Source: JAGXKT01 sp964531695
GTDB lineage: Bacteria > Planctomycetota > Phycisphaerae > SM23-33
Direction: 5' to 3'
Length of the DNA: 64,000 nucleotides
Assembly: GCA_964531695.1 (NCBI GenBank)
Contig: CAZHEH010000003.1
Coordinates: 83,556-147,555, forward strand
The position numbers and the translations under genes are program-made. Below the pieces are notes generated by a model that saw nothing but the letters and a program-made list of their open reading frames with translations, did no database searches and had not been told where the DNA came from. This document shows, one piece after another, positions 49,336 to 57,846 of this stretch (position 1 is the stretch's first letter; the number at the start of each line of letters is the position of its first letter).

Positions 49336-50685
49336 CTACGGCGCGCTGAGCATATCGCGCTCGACAAACGTGGTATCCCAGTCGCCCTCGACGAACTTGC
49401 CGTGCGAGAGCACGTCGCGGCAGAGGGGCGCGGTGGTTCGGGTCGGGTGGATCACGAACTCGTCGAGCGCCCGGCGGGCGGCGGCGATGGCCTCCATTCG
49501 CGTCGGTGCGTGGACGACCAGCTTGCCGACCATGCTGTCGTACGCCGGCGGGATCTCGTAGCCCTGGTATACGTGGGAGTCCCAGCGCACGCGCGGGCCG
49601 CCCGGTGCGACGAACGCCTCGACCCGCCCCGGGCTCGGGCGGAAGTCCCGAGCCGGATCCTCAGCGTTGATGCGACATTCGATGCTGGAGCCGGTCTGCC
49701 GGATGTCCGCCTGCCGAAGCGGCAGCGGCTCGCCCGCCGCGATGCGGAGCTGCCACTTCACCAGATCCTCGCCCGTGACCATCTCCGTGACCGGATGCTC
49801 GACCTGGATCCGCGCGTTGACCTCCAGGAAGTAGAAGTTGCCGTTCCGGTCCAGCATGAACTCGACCGTGCCGGCATTGTAATAGCCGGATTCCTGGGCC
49901 AGCCGCACGGCCGCGGAGCAGATCTCGTCTCGCAACTCGGGATCGAGCTTCGGGGCGGGAGTCTCCTCGATCAGCTTCTGCCGGCGGCGCTGGACGGAGC
50001 ATTCCCGCTCGAACAGATGAAGGACGTTCCCCTGCCTGTCGCCGAGTATCTGCACCTCGATGTGGCGGAAGTTCTCGATGCACTTCTCCATGTAGAGTCG
50101 CGCGTCGCCAAAGGCGGCCTGGGCCTCGGCCTTGGCCTGATCGAACGAGCTGTGGAGCGTCGCCTCGTTGTGGACCATGCGGATGCCGCGTCCCCCGCCG
50201 CCGGCGGCCGCCTTGATCGTCACGGGGTAGCCGAGCTTCTCCGCCACGCGGACGGCCTCTTCGACGGTGCTGACCCCCCCTTCGCTGTCCGGCGCCATCG
50301 GAACGCCGGCGGCACGGGCCAGCTCCTTGGCTCGGATCTTGTCGCCCAAGGCCTGCATGCTCTGGACGCTCGGGCCGATGAACTCGATCTTGCACTCGCG
50401 GCAGACCTCCGCGAAGTGGGCGTTCTCGGACAGGAAGCCGTAGCCGGGATGGATCGCGTCGACGTCGGCGATCTCCGCCGCCGCGATGATGCGCGGGATA
50501 TTGAGGTAACTCTCGGCGGCCGGGCTGCGGCCGATGCAGACGCGCTCGTCGGCCAGATGCAGGTAGCTGGCGTTGCGGTCGGCCTCGGAGAACACGGCCA
50601 CCGTTTCTACGCCCATCTCGCGGCACGCCCGGATGATCCGAAGGGCGACCTCGCCGCGGTTGGCGATCAATACGCGGGAGAACAT
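49336..50685 (-). CDS. accC: Biotin carboxylase subunit of acetyl-CoA carboxylase
   Basis: 449 residues. It carboxylates biotin on AccB using ATP and bicarbonate. MFSRVLIANRGEVALRIIRA is the N-terminal signature, VDAIHPGYGFLSENAHFAEV the next, VTIKAAAGGGGRGIRMVHNE the glycine-rich ATP loop, ECSVQRRRQKLIEETPAP the base-binding region, and FYFLEVNARIQVEHPVTEMV the catalytic metal site. The ATG at 50685 is used because GAGGAG stands six bases before it. It is 13 bases downstream of accB, the standard order. accD is at 11625. Confidence 0.97.
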   Translation of the reverse strand: MFSRVLIANRGEVALRIIRACREMGVETVAVFSEADRNASYLHLADERVCIGRSPAAESYLNIPRIIAAAEIADVDAIHPGYGFLSENAHFAEVCRECKIEFIGPSVQSMQALGDKIRAKELARAAGVPMAPDSEGGVSTVEEAVRVAEKLGYPVTIKAAAGGGGRGIRMVHNEATLHSSFDQAKAEAQAAFGDARLYMEKCIENFRHIEVQILGDRQGNVLHLFERECSVQRRRQKLIEETPAPKLDPELRDEICSAAVRLAQESGYYNAGTVEFMLDRNGNFYFLEVNARIQVEHPVTEMVTGEDLVKWQLRIAAGEPLPLRQADIRQTGSSIECRINAEDPARDFRPSPGRVEAFVAPGGPRVRWDSHVYQGYEIPPAYDSMVGKLVVHAPTRMEAIAAARRALDEFVIHPTRTTAPLCRDVLSHGKFVEGDWDTTFVERDMLSAP

Positions 50686-50698
50686 CCGCAACTCCTCG

Positions 50699-51148
50699 TC
50701 AGGCGGGACGGACGCGGAAGATCACCTGCCCGTATTCGACGGGCTGGGCGTTCTGAACGCAGACCTCGGCCACGGTGCCGCTGCACTCGGCCTTGATCTC
50801 GTTCATGACCTTCATCGCCTCGATGATGCACACGGGGGTGTCGTGGCCGACGGCGTCGCCCACGGAAACGAACGGGGTTTCCTCAGGGCTCGAGGACGTG
50901 TAGAACGTTCCGACCATCGGGCTGCGGATTTCGTGCAGTTCCTCGCCCGGCGGTTCCGCGGCCGGCTCGCCGTGCGCCGCTGCCGGCGGTGCCTCCGTCG
51001 CCTCGCCCCCGGAGTGGACCACGCGAACGGGCTCCACGTCCGTGCCCCGCTTCAGGTGGATGCTCTGTTCGCCGTCGGCGACGTCCAGCTCGCTCAGGTC
51101 GTTGTCGACCATGAGCTTCACCAGACGCCTGATCTCTTTGATATCCAT
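50699..51148 (-). CDS. accB: Biotin carboxyl carrier protein of acetyl-CoA carboxylase
   Basis: 149 residues. An N-terminal helical part (MDIKEIRRLVKLMVDNDLSE) is joined by an Ala/Pro-rich linker (about 45-70) to a biotinyl domain: IRSPMVGTFYTSSSPEETPF with the thumb region, then VCIIEAMKVMNEIKAECSGT, whose EAMKVMN Lys receives biotin. The C-terminus VEYGQVIFRVRPA is typical. It lies 13 bases before accC and 37 after the aminopeptidase gene on the same strand. Confidence 0.97.
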   Translation of the reverse strand: MDIKEIRRLVKLMVDNDLSELDVADGEQSIHLKRGTDVEPVRVVHSGGEATEAPPAAAHGEPAAEPPGEELHEIRSPMVGTFYTSSSPEETPFVSVGDAVGHDTPVCIIEAMKVMNEIKAECSGTVAEVCVQNAQPVEYGQVIFRVRPA

Positions 51149-51185
51149 GGGTGGTTCTCCCGTGGGTCGGGGCGCGACCGGGCTG

Positions 51186-52301
51186 TCAGGCCAGCGTCAT
51201 GCTCTCCAGCCCGCGCGGCAGCGAACTGAGCCGTCGCCGCCCGTCGGGCGTTACCAGCACGTCGTCCTCGATACGAATGCCGCCCAGTCGCGGCAGGTAG
51301 ATGCCGGGCTCGATCGTGATGAGCATCCCGGCCCGAAGCCGCTCGTCGGAGGTTCGTCCGACGCCCGGCCTCTCGTGCACCTCGCGTCCGAGACCGTGGC
51401 CCAGCCCGTGCAGGAACTGCCGGCCGAAGCCGGCCTTTTCGATGATCTCGCGGGCCGCCGCGTCCACCGTCTCCGCCTTAACTCGCGGGCGGACCGCTCG
51501 CAGGCCCGCACGCTGCGCGCGGCGCACAAGCTCGTATGCCGTCGCGAGTTTCGGCGGGATTCTACCGATGGCCAGCGTGCGGGTCAAGTCGCTGCAATAT
51601 CCGTCGACGCGGGCGCCCCAGTCGATCAGCAGCACGGCGTCCCGGCGGATGCGTGTCCCGCCCGCCCGGTGGTGCGGCAACGCGGCGTTGGCGCCGGCCG
51701 CCACGATCGTGTCAAAGGACGGCCCGTCGGCGCCTTCCTGCCGCATGAGGTAATCCAGCTCGGCCGCGACATCACGCTCTCGACGGCCGACGAGCCCGGC
51801 CGCCCCCCGCCCGATCAGTCCGCAAAACGCCCGCTGGGCGATACGCACGGCCCGGCGGATGGCCCGAACCTCCCCTTCGTCCTTGGTGATGCGCACGGCC
51901 GCGACGGCCCCCGTTACCGGCACGAGCCGACGGCCGCGGAGGCGGCTCGCCAGAGCGTCCCGCTGGGCGAGCGTGATGTCCTCGGCCTGCACGCCCAGCC
52001 GCCGGATGCCCGACTCCTTGGCCAGGTTCGCCAATGCCTTCGAGAGCCGGCCGGTTCGGACATGCACACGAATGTCCGCGCACTCCTTGTGCGCCTGCTC
52101 CTGGTAACGGCCGTCCGTGATCAGCACGGCCTCGGCCGGATGGACGAGCAGGAAGCTGTCCTCGCCCGTGAAGCCGCTGAGGTAGCTCACGTCCTCCGGC
52201 TTACTGACCAGCAGCGCGTCGATGCGGTTCTTCCCGCCGCCTTCTCGCAGAACGCGCCGCCGCCGGGACGCGAGTGCCTTGGGTGCTGCATTCTTCGGCA
52301 T
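51186..52301 (-). CDS. M24-family aminopeptidase (Xaa-Pro aminopeptidase type)
   Basis: 371 residues from the ATG at 52301; the frame remains open far upstream but is antisense to other genes there. The N-terminal creatinase-like domain (IDALLVSKPEDVSYLSGFTG, VLITDGRYQEQA) precedes the pita-bread domain: VLLIDWGARVDGYCSDLTRT gives two Asp metal ligands, FLHGLGHGLGREVHERP the His, and MLITIEPGIYLPRLGGIRIE with IEDDVLVT the two Glu ligands. It is upstream of accB, as the related yqhT is in Bacillus, where efp stands between; efp is missing here. TACAAT (52315-52310) ends nine bases before the ATG, hinting at a very short leader. Confidence 0.94.
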   Translation of the reverse strand: MPKNAAPKALASRRRRVLREGGGKNRIDALLVSKPEDVSYLSGFTGEDSFLLVHPAEAVLITDGRYQEQAHKECADIRVHVRTGRLSKALANLAKESGIRRLGVQAEDITLAQRDALASRLRGRRLVPVTGAVAAVRITKDEGEVRAIRRAVRIAQRAFCGLIGRGAAGLVGRRERDVAAELDYLMRQEGADGPSFDTIVAAGANAALPHHRAGGTRIRRDAVLLIDWGARVDGYCSDLTRTLAIGRIPPKLATAYELVRRAQRAGLRAVRPRVKAETVDAAAREIIEKAGFGRQFLHGLGHGLGREVHERPGVGRTSDERLRAGMLITIEPGIYLPRLGGIRIEDDVLVTPDGRRRLSSLPRGLESMTLA

Positions 52302-52355
52302 GGTCGCGGATTGTACGCGCCCCCGGCGCTCCGGGCCACTGTCAAGCCGTCGGCA

Positions 52356-52385
52356 TTGACACTTCCGATGCCGCGGGCGTACGAT
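52356..52385 (+). promoter_or_regulatory. Sigma70-type promoter of the lipoprotein gene
   Basis: TTGACA at 52356-52361, an 18-base spacer and TACGAT at 52380-52385. A start near 52392 gives a leader of about 45 bases before the ATG at 52437. It probably also serves the downstream histidine kinase gene. Confidence 0.6.
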
Positions 52386-52436
52386 ATGTCCAGCGGTCCG
52401 GGCCGGGGTAGGCCCGGCCGTTGAGGCGCTTCCCTC

Positions 52437-53282
52437 ATGCGACGAACCCTCCTTGTGGCCCTGTGTTTGTGCGTGTTCGTGTCTTCCGGCTGCCGGTGGA
52501 TTGGCGGCGGAAACATGGGCGAGGAGGCGGCGGACCCGCTTTCCGGGCCGAATCCGTTCGATGCGGACCCGCCCAACGATACGGATCGCCGCGACGAGTA
52601 TGCCCTGGTCGTGCGCGTGACGATCATGACGGTCTCCGTGCCGCTCGGCATGGCCAGCGGCTCGGAGGAATTGTGGAGCTATCTCGACGAGGAGGCCGTG
52701 CAGCCGGTCCGATCCGGCAGCTTGGGACCCAACGGCCTTCGCGCCGGCGTGGCCAAGCAGGCCAACTGGCAGGATGTGGCCGACGTGCTCGACCGGTTGA
52801 CCGCCCGACAGCTCAAGAAGAGCACGGCCTCGTGCCTGCCCGGAGCGGCACTGTCGATTCCGCTCAAGCCGAGGCAGGAGATGCAGACGGTCTTCGTCTT
52901 CGACGGCGACCGAGTCCTGTCGGGTCGGGACTACCCGCCGGGCGACAACCTGCTGGGCTTCTTCTGCTCGCTCAACCACGACGACCCGTCCCGTGTGGCC
53001 CTGACCGTCGTGCCGCAGATTCGATCCACCCGCCGTCACCCGCAGTTCGTGACGGGCGACGGCCACGCGATGATGATCTCCCGCCCGGATTTCTACAATT
53101 TCGAGGAGCTGGCCTTCCGGACGGAGGTCCCGAGCAAGGACGTTATCGTGATCGGGCCCGGGCGCGCGTCGCGGCGGACCAGCAGCGTCGGCGCGCGGTT
53201 TCTCCTGGGCGAAGTCGAGGGCGTGGAGTACGAGACCGTGCTGATCCTGATTCCGGAGGTGGTCGCCGCCCGGCGGGAGTAG
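52437..53282 (+). CDS. Lipoprotein of unknown function
   Basis: 281 residues. The signal ALCLCVFVSSGC ends in a lipobox-like SSGC. The mature part has no family I recognise: EYALVVRVTIMTVSVPLGMA, YLDEEAVQPVRSG, TVFVFDGDRVLSGRDYPPGD and RVALTVVPQIRSTRRHPQFV suggest an all-beta structure with a conserved strand ending in VVPQIRS, somewhat like domains found next to secretins. It has its own promoter, and the PAS histidine kinase starts 24 bases after its stop, so the two may function together. Confidence 0.75.
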   Translation: MRRTLLVALCLCVFVSSGCRWIGGGNMGEEAADPLSGPNPFDADPPNDTDRRDEYALVVRVTIMTVSVPLGMASGSEELWSYLDEEAVQPVRSGSLGPNGLRAGVAKQANWQDVADVLDRLTARQLKKSTASCLPGAALSIPLKPRQEMQTVFVFDGDRVLSGRDYPPGDNLLGFFCSLNHDDPSRVALTVVPQIRSTRRHPQFVTGDGHAMMISRPDFYNFEELAFRTEVPSKDVIVIGPGRASRRTSSVGARFLLGEVEGVEYETVLILIPEVVAARRE

Positions 53283-53306
53283 CCGTGGCGCGACGGAACC
53301 TACGGC

Positions 53307-54410
53307 ATGTCCGATATGTCTGACAGCGGCGGACAGACCCGAAGCGATCCCGGCTTCTACGAGGCGCTCTGCGAGCGGGCGGCCGTGGCAATGGTGGCCA
53401 CGGACCGCAACTTCCGCATCATCGCGTGGAACGACGCGGCCGCCGAGCTGATCGGGCGAGACGCGGACGAGATGATCGGCCGCCCGCTGACCGATGCCGT
53501 GCCGGAGAAGCGCCGCAGCGTCCTCAGCCGTCTGCTGGAGCGCACCGCGGAGCGCGGCCAGACCAGCCAGTTCGAGGTCCGCCTGCCCGGCGCGAACGAC
53601 CACGAGCTGGAACTTCTGGTCGTGCTCTCCCCCGTCCTGGACTCCGACGGCGGGCACCGCGGCGTGGCCGCATGGATCGTCGACGAGACGCAACGCAAGC
53701 GCATGGCCGACCGGCTCGCACACGCCGAAAAAATGGCCTCGCTCGGAACGTTGGCCAGCGGCGTGGCCCACCATTTCAATAACATCTTGGGCGGCGTGGC
53801 GACGTTCGTCGACTTCGCGCTGACCAGCGGCGACACGGCCGCGATGAAGCGGGCCCTCCAGATGACCTCCGAGGCCGCCGCCCGCGTCGGCAAGATTACC
53901 CAGCAACTGCTGAGCTTCGCCAAGCAGGACCAGCACCGCACCGACCTGGCGGACCTGACGGAGCTCGTGCTGACCTTCGTGCACCTCGTCGAGCGGCCGC
54001 TGGCGGATAAGCACATCGTGCTGCGGCTGGACCTGCGACCGGCCCCGATCGTCGCGGTCGAGGCCAACCGCATGCACCAGGTCCTCGGGAACCTTCTGAC
54101 CAACGCCGAGGAGGCCATGCCCGACGGCGGCGAACTGGCCATCGGCATTCGCGAGCAGGACGGCGAGGTGCGGATGACCTTCGCCGACACGGGCATTGGC
54201 ATCGCGCCGGAGCACGTGCCCATGGTCTTCGAGCCGTTCTTCACAACCAAGGGGCTCCACTCCGGCGGCGAAAAGGGCAACCCCGGCCTGGGCCTTTCGG
54301 TCGCCCACGGCATCGTCACGGAGATGGGCGGACGCATCTCCGTCGAGTCCACACAGGGCGAGGGTACCACTTTTGTCATCACTTTTCCGGTGGAGAAGGA
54401 AGAAGGGTAA
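53307..54410 (+). CDS. PAS-domain sensor histidine kinase
   Basis: 367 residues. A PAS domain (about 15-125; AAVAMVATDRNFRIIAWNDA, AAELIGRDADEMIGRPL) precedes HisKA with AEKMASLGTLASGVAHHFNN, His being the phosphoacceptor, and an HATPase domain with HQVLGNLLTNAEEAMPDGGE (N box), FADTGIGIAPEHVPMVFEPF (G1) and NPGLGLSVAHGIVTEMGGRI (G2). There is no membrane helix, so it is cytosolic. No response regulator is adjacent. It resembles NtrB-type kinases and the kinase at 24880. A second ATG at 53316 is a possible start. A small membrane protein follows. Confidence 0.94.
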   Translation: MSDMSDSGGQTRSDPGFYEALCERAAVAMVATDRNFRIIAWNDAAAELIGRDADEMIGRPLTDAVPEKRRSVLSRLLERTAERGQTSQFEVRLPGANDHELELLVVLSPVLDSDGGHRGVAAWIVDETQRKRMADRLAHAEKMASLGTLASGVAHHFNNILGGVATFVDFALTSGDTAAMKRALQMTSEAAARVGKITQQLLSFAKQDQHRTDLADLTELVLTFVHLVERPLADKHIVLRLDLRPAPIVAVEANRMHQVLGNLLTNAEEAMPDGGELAIGIREQDGEVRMTFADTGIGIAPEHVPMVFEPFFTTKGLHSGGEKGNPGLGLSVAHGIVTEMGGRISVESTQGEGTTFVITFPVEKEEG

Positions 54411-54452
54411 GCCGCCTTGACCCTGTGCTGCCTCGCCCCATATGTTGCAAAA

Positions 54453-54779
54453 ATGCCTCGTTCCGCACATCGACGCAACAAGAGCGAACCTGAAGGGGGA
54501 GTGCCATGGTTATGGGGCATCATCATGGTCGTCATGTGTGTCACGCTGTTCCTGCAAGCCGCGTTCAGCGCGCTAGGCATCATGCCATATTGGAAACTGA
54601 ACTACTACGGTCAGCCCGTCGGCCCGGTCGTGCAGTTCATCGGCGGGGGCCTCGGGCTGTTCTGCATAGTCATGTTGATCATCCACAGAAACCGTCCCGA
54701 GAAGCCGGACAGGCGCCGGCGACCTCGGCACAACCCGCCATTGCCGGGACAGGTTCCCGAGAAGTGGCCTTGGGAGTGA
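54453..54779 (+). CDS. Small two-span membrane protein, unknown
   Basis: 108 residues from the ATG at 54453; a TTG 12 codons upstream is also in frame but neither start has a good ribosome-binding site. A basic N-terminus is followed by two transmembrane helices (WGIIMVVMCVTLFLQAAF and VVQFIGGGLGLFCIVMLII) separated by a 20-residue loop with PYWKLNYYGQPVGP, and then an Arg/Pro-rich cytosolic tail ending in PEKWPWE. Both termini would face the cytosol. I do not recognise the family. It lies 42 bases after the histidine kinase. Confidence 0.65.
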   Translation: MPRSAHRRNKSEPEGGVPWLWGIIMVVMCVTLFLQAAFSALGIMPYWKLNYYGQPVGPVVQFIGGGLGLFCIVMLIIHRNRPEKPDRRRRPRHNPPLPGQVPEKWPWE

Positions 54780-54805
54780 ACCCCCCGGCCGCTGCGCGCG
54801 CACAC

Positions 54806-54829
54806 GCCGCGGGAAGGCGGTCCCGCGGC
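54806..54829. terminator. Hairpin between convergent genes
   Basis: GCCGCGGGA (54806-54814) pairs perfectly with TCCCGCGGC (54821-54829) over a six-base loop, between the small membrane protein and the DUF1080 gene, which converge here. It has no U-tract on either side. Confidence 0.55.
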
Positions 54830-54866
54830 GCGGGTAACACGTCAGGTTGATTCCGGCGTTCTCGCC

Positions 54867-55610
54867 CTACTGCTCGTCGTAGTCCTTCAGCGGGCGGTAC
54901 CAGACGTTTCGGTAGCGGACCCGGTCGCCGTGGTCCTGAAGCCGCAGCGGCCCCTCGGCCGGGTGCGGCCCGTAATGCGTGGTCTTCTTGTGCTTCGTCG
55001 GGCCCAGCAGTGGCTTGTCGTGATGCAGCAGCACGCCGTTGTGCAGCAGGGTCACGCGGGCCGGGCGGAGGAGCTTGTCGCCCTCGAACCGCGGGGCCGT
55101 CCAGATGATGTCATACGTTTGCCACTGTCCCGGAGGGCGGCACGCGTTGACCAGCGGCGGGCATTGCCCGTAGATGCCGCCGGTCATCCCATCGGCATAG
55201 GAGGGGTTCTCGTGGCAGTCGAGCACCTGGATTTCGTAGCGCCCCATCAGGAACACTCCGCTGTTACCCCGGCCCTGGCTCTCGCCCTCGACCGTCGTCG
55301 GGGCGGCCCACTCCAGGTGAATCTGACAGTCGCCGAGCTGGGCCTGGGTCTGGATGTCCCCGCTGTCGGGGACAACCTCCATGTGCCCGTCCTCGACCTT
55401 CCAGCCGGCGGCGCCGCCCTTGACCTTCTCCCAGCCGGACAGGTCCGTCCCGTCGAACAGCATGACGGCGTCGGACGGCGCGGCGCCCGGCGCATCCTGC
55501 GAGGACTCGGTTCCCGGCGTCACGACCCGCGGCTGCGGGCGGGCGTCGTCGTGGACGCGCCACTGCGAGCCGGAAATGAAGCATGTGTCGTCGTATCCCA
55601 ACTTGCTCAT
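54867..55610 (-). CDS. DUF1080 family protein (3-keto-disaccharide hydrolase domain)
   Basis: 247 residues with no signal peptide. From about residue 48 there is a LamG-like jelly-roll: VMLFDGTDLSGWEKVKGG, WKVEDGHMEVVPDSGDIQTQ, QIHLEWAAPTTVEG, GNSGVFLMGRYEIQVLDCHE and QWQTYDIIWTAP, followed by EGPLRLQDHGDRVRYRNVWY. This is the DUF1080 pattern, some members of which hydrolyse 3-keto-glycosides, with the Glu and Asp of YEIQVLD near the site. The ATG overlaps the stop of the Gfo/Idh/MocA gene (ATGA, 55607-55610), so the two are coupled; a dehydrogenase beside a keto-glycoside hydrolase is biochemically sensible. The lack of an export signal suggests a cytosolic role. Confidence 0.9.
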   Translation of the reverse strand: MSKLGYDDTCFISGSQWRVHDDARPQPRVVTPGTESSQDAPGAAPSDAVMLFDGTDLSGWEKVKGGAAGWKVEDGHMEVVPDSGDIQTQAQLGDCQIHLEWAAPTTVEGESQGRGNSGVFLMGRYEIQVLDCHENPSYADGMTGGIYGQCPPLVNACRPPGQWQTYDIIWTAPRFEGDKLLRPARVTLLHNGVLLHHDKPLLGPTKHKKTTHYGPHPAEGPLRLQDHGDRVRYRNVWYRPLKDYDEQ

Positions 55611-56662
55611 CGTCTCGTCTCCTCGGCTTGGGCCGCCGTGGCCTGGGCGCGTACGGGGACGCGCCGTCCCTTGCGTGAACTCTCCATCGCGGCGAAGACC
55701 ATCGCCAGCGACTTGATGTTGTCATGGCACTCGGTCTGCGGGACCTCGCCCGTGCGGAGGAACCGCAGCATCTCCCGCAGCGCGCCCGTCATGGCCGTGT
55801 GCTTCAGACGGGGCGCGGGCAAGCTCAGGCGCTTGTGCTCGGGCTTCCCCCCCCGGCCGGTCTTCGAGGTCACGACCTCGCCGATCGGCTCCGCGTCCCG
55901 CTCGTACGTCAAGGTGCCGCGGTCGCCGATCAGACGCCAATCCCCGTGCCAGCTCGTCGAGCGGCCCTCGGCGCACCAGCTCCCGCGGTAGGTGAACACG
56001 ACACCATCGGTCATTTCAAAGATGCAGCTCGCGGCTGCGTCGCCGTCGTACCACGAGCCGGCCGGGTTGAACTCGTGGGCGTACACGGCCACGGGGTCGG
56101 TGCCGGTCAGCATGCGGACGAGGTCGAAGTGATGGATTGACATGTCCAGGATCAGCGGGCTCTGCATTTTCGCCCGGAATCCGCCGAAGTGGGCTCCGAT
56201 GTAGAAGTCGCAGTTGGCCGTGGTCAGCGTGCCGAGCTTGCCCGACGAGACGGCATGGGCGATCTGCTCGTGGCGGGGCTCCCACCGGCGGGACTGGCTG
56301 ACCATGTACATCCTGCCGGCCTGCTCGGCCGTGCGGACCATTCGGCCGGCCTCGGCCATGCCGGCGGCCATGGGTTTCTCGCCGATGACGTGGCAGCCGG
56401 CCTTCAGGGCCGTGCAGGTCACTTTGCAGTGGGCCTCGGGAACGGTGAGATCCAGCACGAAGTCCGGCTCTTGTGCTCTCAGCGTGCCAGCCAGATCGTC
56501 CGAGGGCTCGCAGGACAGCCCGTTTTCCTCGATGCGCCGGGCGGCCATGTCGGTATCGAGGTCGACCACACCGGCTACCTCGACGTTCTCATCCGCCAGG
56601 CGCGGAAACCAGGTACCGGAGATGCCTCCCGCGCCGACCACAACCACGCGAAACCTCGCCAT
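55607..56662 (-). CDS. Gfo/Idh/MocA family oxidoreductase
   Basis: 351 residues from the ATG at 56662. A Rossmann domain begins with RFRVVVVGAGGISGTWFPRL, and GCHVIGEKPMAAGMAEAGRM holds the EKP motif with the catalytic Lys. The C-terminal beta-sheet domain includes ILDMSIHHFDLVRMLTGTDP, where the HHFD segment supplies catalytic Asp/His. Enzymes of this family oxidise or reduce sugars, cyclitols and their keto derivatives with NAD(P). The coupled DUF1080 gene suggests a keto-sugar as substrate; the actual compound is unknown. lptB ends 103 bases upstream on the same strand. Confidence 0.92.
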   Translation of the reverse strand: MARFRVVVVGAGGISGTWFPRLADENVEVAGVVDLDTDMAARRIEENGLSCEPSDDLAGTLRAQEPDFVLDLTVPEAHCKVTCTALKAGCHVIGEKPMAAGMAEAGRMVRTAEQAGRMYMVSQSRRWEPRHEQIAHAVSSGKLGTLTTANCDFYIGAHFGGFRAKMQSPLILDMSIHHFDLVRMLTGTDPVAVYAHEFNPAGSWYDGDAAASCIFEMTDGVVFTYRGSWCAEGRSTSWHGDWRLIGDRGTLTYERDAEPIGEVVTSKTGRGGKPEHKRLSLPAPRLKHTAMTGALREMLRFLRTGEVPQTECHDNIKSLAMVFAAMESSRKGRRVPVRAQATAAQAEETRR

Positions 56663-56765
56663 GCTCTCGCCTTTCGCCGCCCGCGACCGTGCGGGCATGG
56701 AGAGCTATCCTAGCGCAGCGAGGCACGAATGCAAGCGCCGGGGGGCTTTCCGGCCGGAAATTGCA

Positions 56766-57503
56766 CTACTGGTCGAATTCGTCGCCCCGGAACGTCCGGC
56801 CGAGGTAGGTCTTGCGGACAAGCGGGTCGTTGATGAGGTCGCGGGGGTGACCTTCCCGGAGAACCTTGCCGCTGTCCATGATGTACGAGCGGTCGGTGAC
56901 GGTCAGCGTCTCGCGGACATTATGGTCGGTCAGCAGGATGCTGATTCCGCGGTCCTTGAGCCCGCGGATCTCGCCCTGTAGATCCTCCACGGCGATGGGG
57001 TCCACCCCCGAGAAGGGCTCGTCGAGCAGGATCATCGTGGGGTTCGTGACCAGTGCGCGTGCGATTTCCAGCTTGCGGCGCTCGCCGCCGGAAAGCGTCC
57101 GGGCCGGGTGGTCCGATACGTGCGTCATGCCGAACTGCTCCAGGAGCTGCGTGCAGCGGCGACGGCGATCGCTTCGGGACAAGCTCATCGTTTCGAGGAT
57201 CGCCAGCAGATTGTCCCGCACGCTCAAACGCTGGAAGATGCTCGGCTCCTGGGAGAGATACCCCATCCCGCGGCGCGCACGGCGGTACATCGGCATCCGA
57301 CTGACGTCCATGCCGTCGAAACTGACGTGGCCCTCATCGGGCGAGATCATGCCGATCGTCATGCGGAAGGTCGTTGTCTTGCCGGCCCCGTTCCGCCCGA
57401 GCAGGCCCACGATCTCCCCCTGCCCGACCTCGATGGAGACGTGGTCCACAACGGCCCGCCCGCTGTATTTCTTCACCAGATTCTCGGCTTTGAGCAGGAT
57501 CAT
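56766..57503 (-). CDS. lptB: LPS export ABC transporter ATP-binding protein
   Basis: 245 residues. It powers extraction of LPS from the inner membrane with LptF, LptG and LptC. VGLLGRNGAGKTTTFRMTIG is Walker A, RARRGMGYLSQEPSIFQRLS the Q-loop region typical of LptB, RTLSGGERRKLEIARAL the ABC signature, ILLDEPFSGVDPIAVEDLQ Walker B, and ILLTDHNVRETL the H-loop with the characteristic TDHNVRE. lpxB at 23200 supports LPS synthesis. The other lpt genes are not here. DnaA boxes lie 40-59 bases upstream of the start. Confidence 0.95.
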   Translation of the reverse strand: MILLKAENLVKKYSGRAVVDHVSIEVGQGEIVGLLGRNGAGKTTTFRMTIGMISPDEGHVSFDGMDVSRMPMYRRARRGMGYLSQEPSIFQRLSVRDNLLAILETMSLSRSDRRRRCTQLLEQFGMTHVSDHPARTLSGGERRKLEIARALVTNPTMILLDEPFSGVDPIAVEDLQGEIRGLKDRGISILLTDHNVRETLTVTDRSYIMDSGKVLREGHPRDLINDPLVRKTYLGRTFRGDEFDQ

Positions 57504-57846
57504 CCGTCGATCTCATTCATCCCCGCAGCATCGGCGAGGCATTGTGGATAACCTGTGGAAACCGGCACCGAATGGCCCGCACGGCCCTAGGAATCGCCCG
57601 TTTCCCGCAGAACTCGCCGCCTGGCCCTTCAGGCCGGTTAAGCGGCTCCATTCGTGTATATCTATCGTATTCAATACATTACGACGCAACGACCCCGGAG
57701 AATGCCTTGACGGAAGCGTGTCCTGGCACGGACCTGCGATCTTTCGCTCCCGGTCTTGCACTTTCCCCGGCATTGGGGGTTCACTGTGTATAACTCCTCA
57801 CGGGCCGCCGCGGAAGCCCCCACAGCGGCTTCGCGGCAGTCCCGGT
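57504..57846. other. Intergenic region with DnaA boxes and an AT-rich patch
   Basis: 343 bases without a gene. TGTGGATAA (57543-57551) is the exact complement of the DnaA box TTATCCACA, TGTGTATAA (57785-57793) is that of TTATACACA (consensus TTATNCACA), and TGTGGAAAC (57554-57562) is a box-like neighbour in the same orientation 11 bases from the first. About 57651-57686 is roughly two-thirds AT in a GC-rich genome. This makes up a small DnaA-box cluster, either an origin candidate or a DnaA-responsive regulatory region. Confidence 0.55.

Noticed and set aside
51186..54470. A frame of more than 1000 codons extending the aminopeptidase gene far upstream
   Set aside because: Only the part from 52301 downward matches a family. 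The rest is antisense to the lipoprotein and histidine kinase genes.
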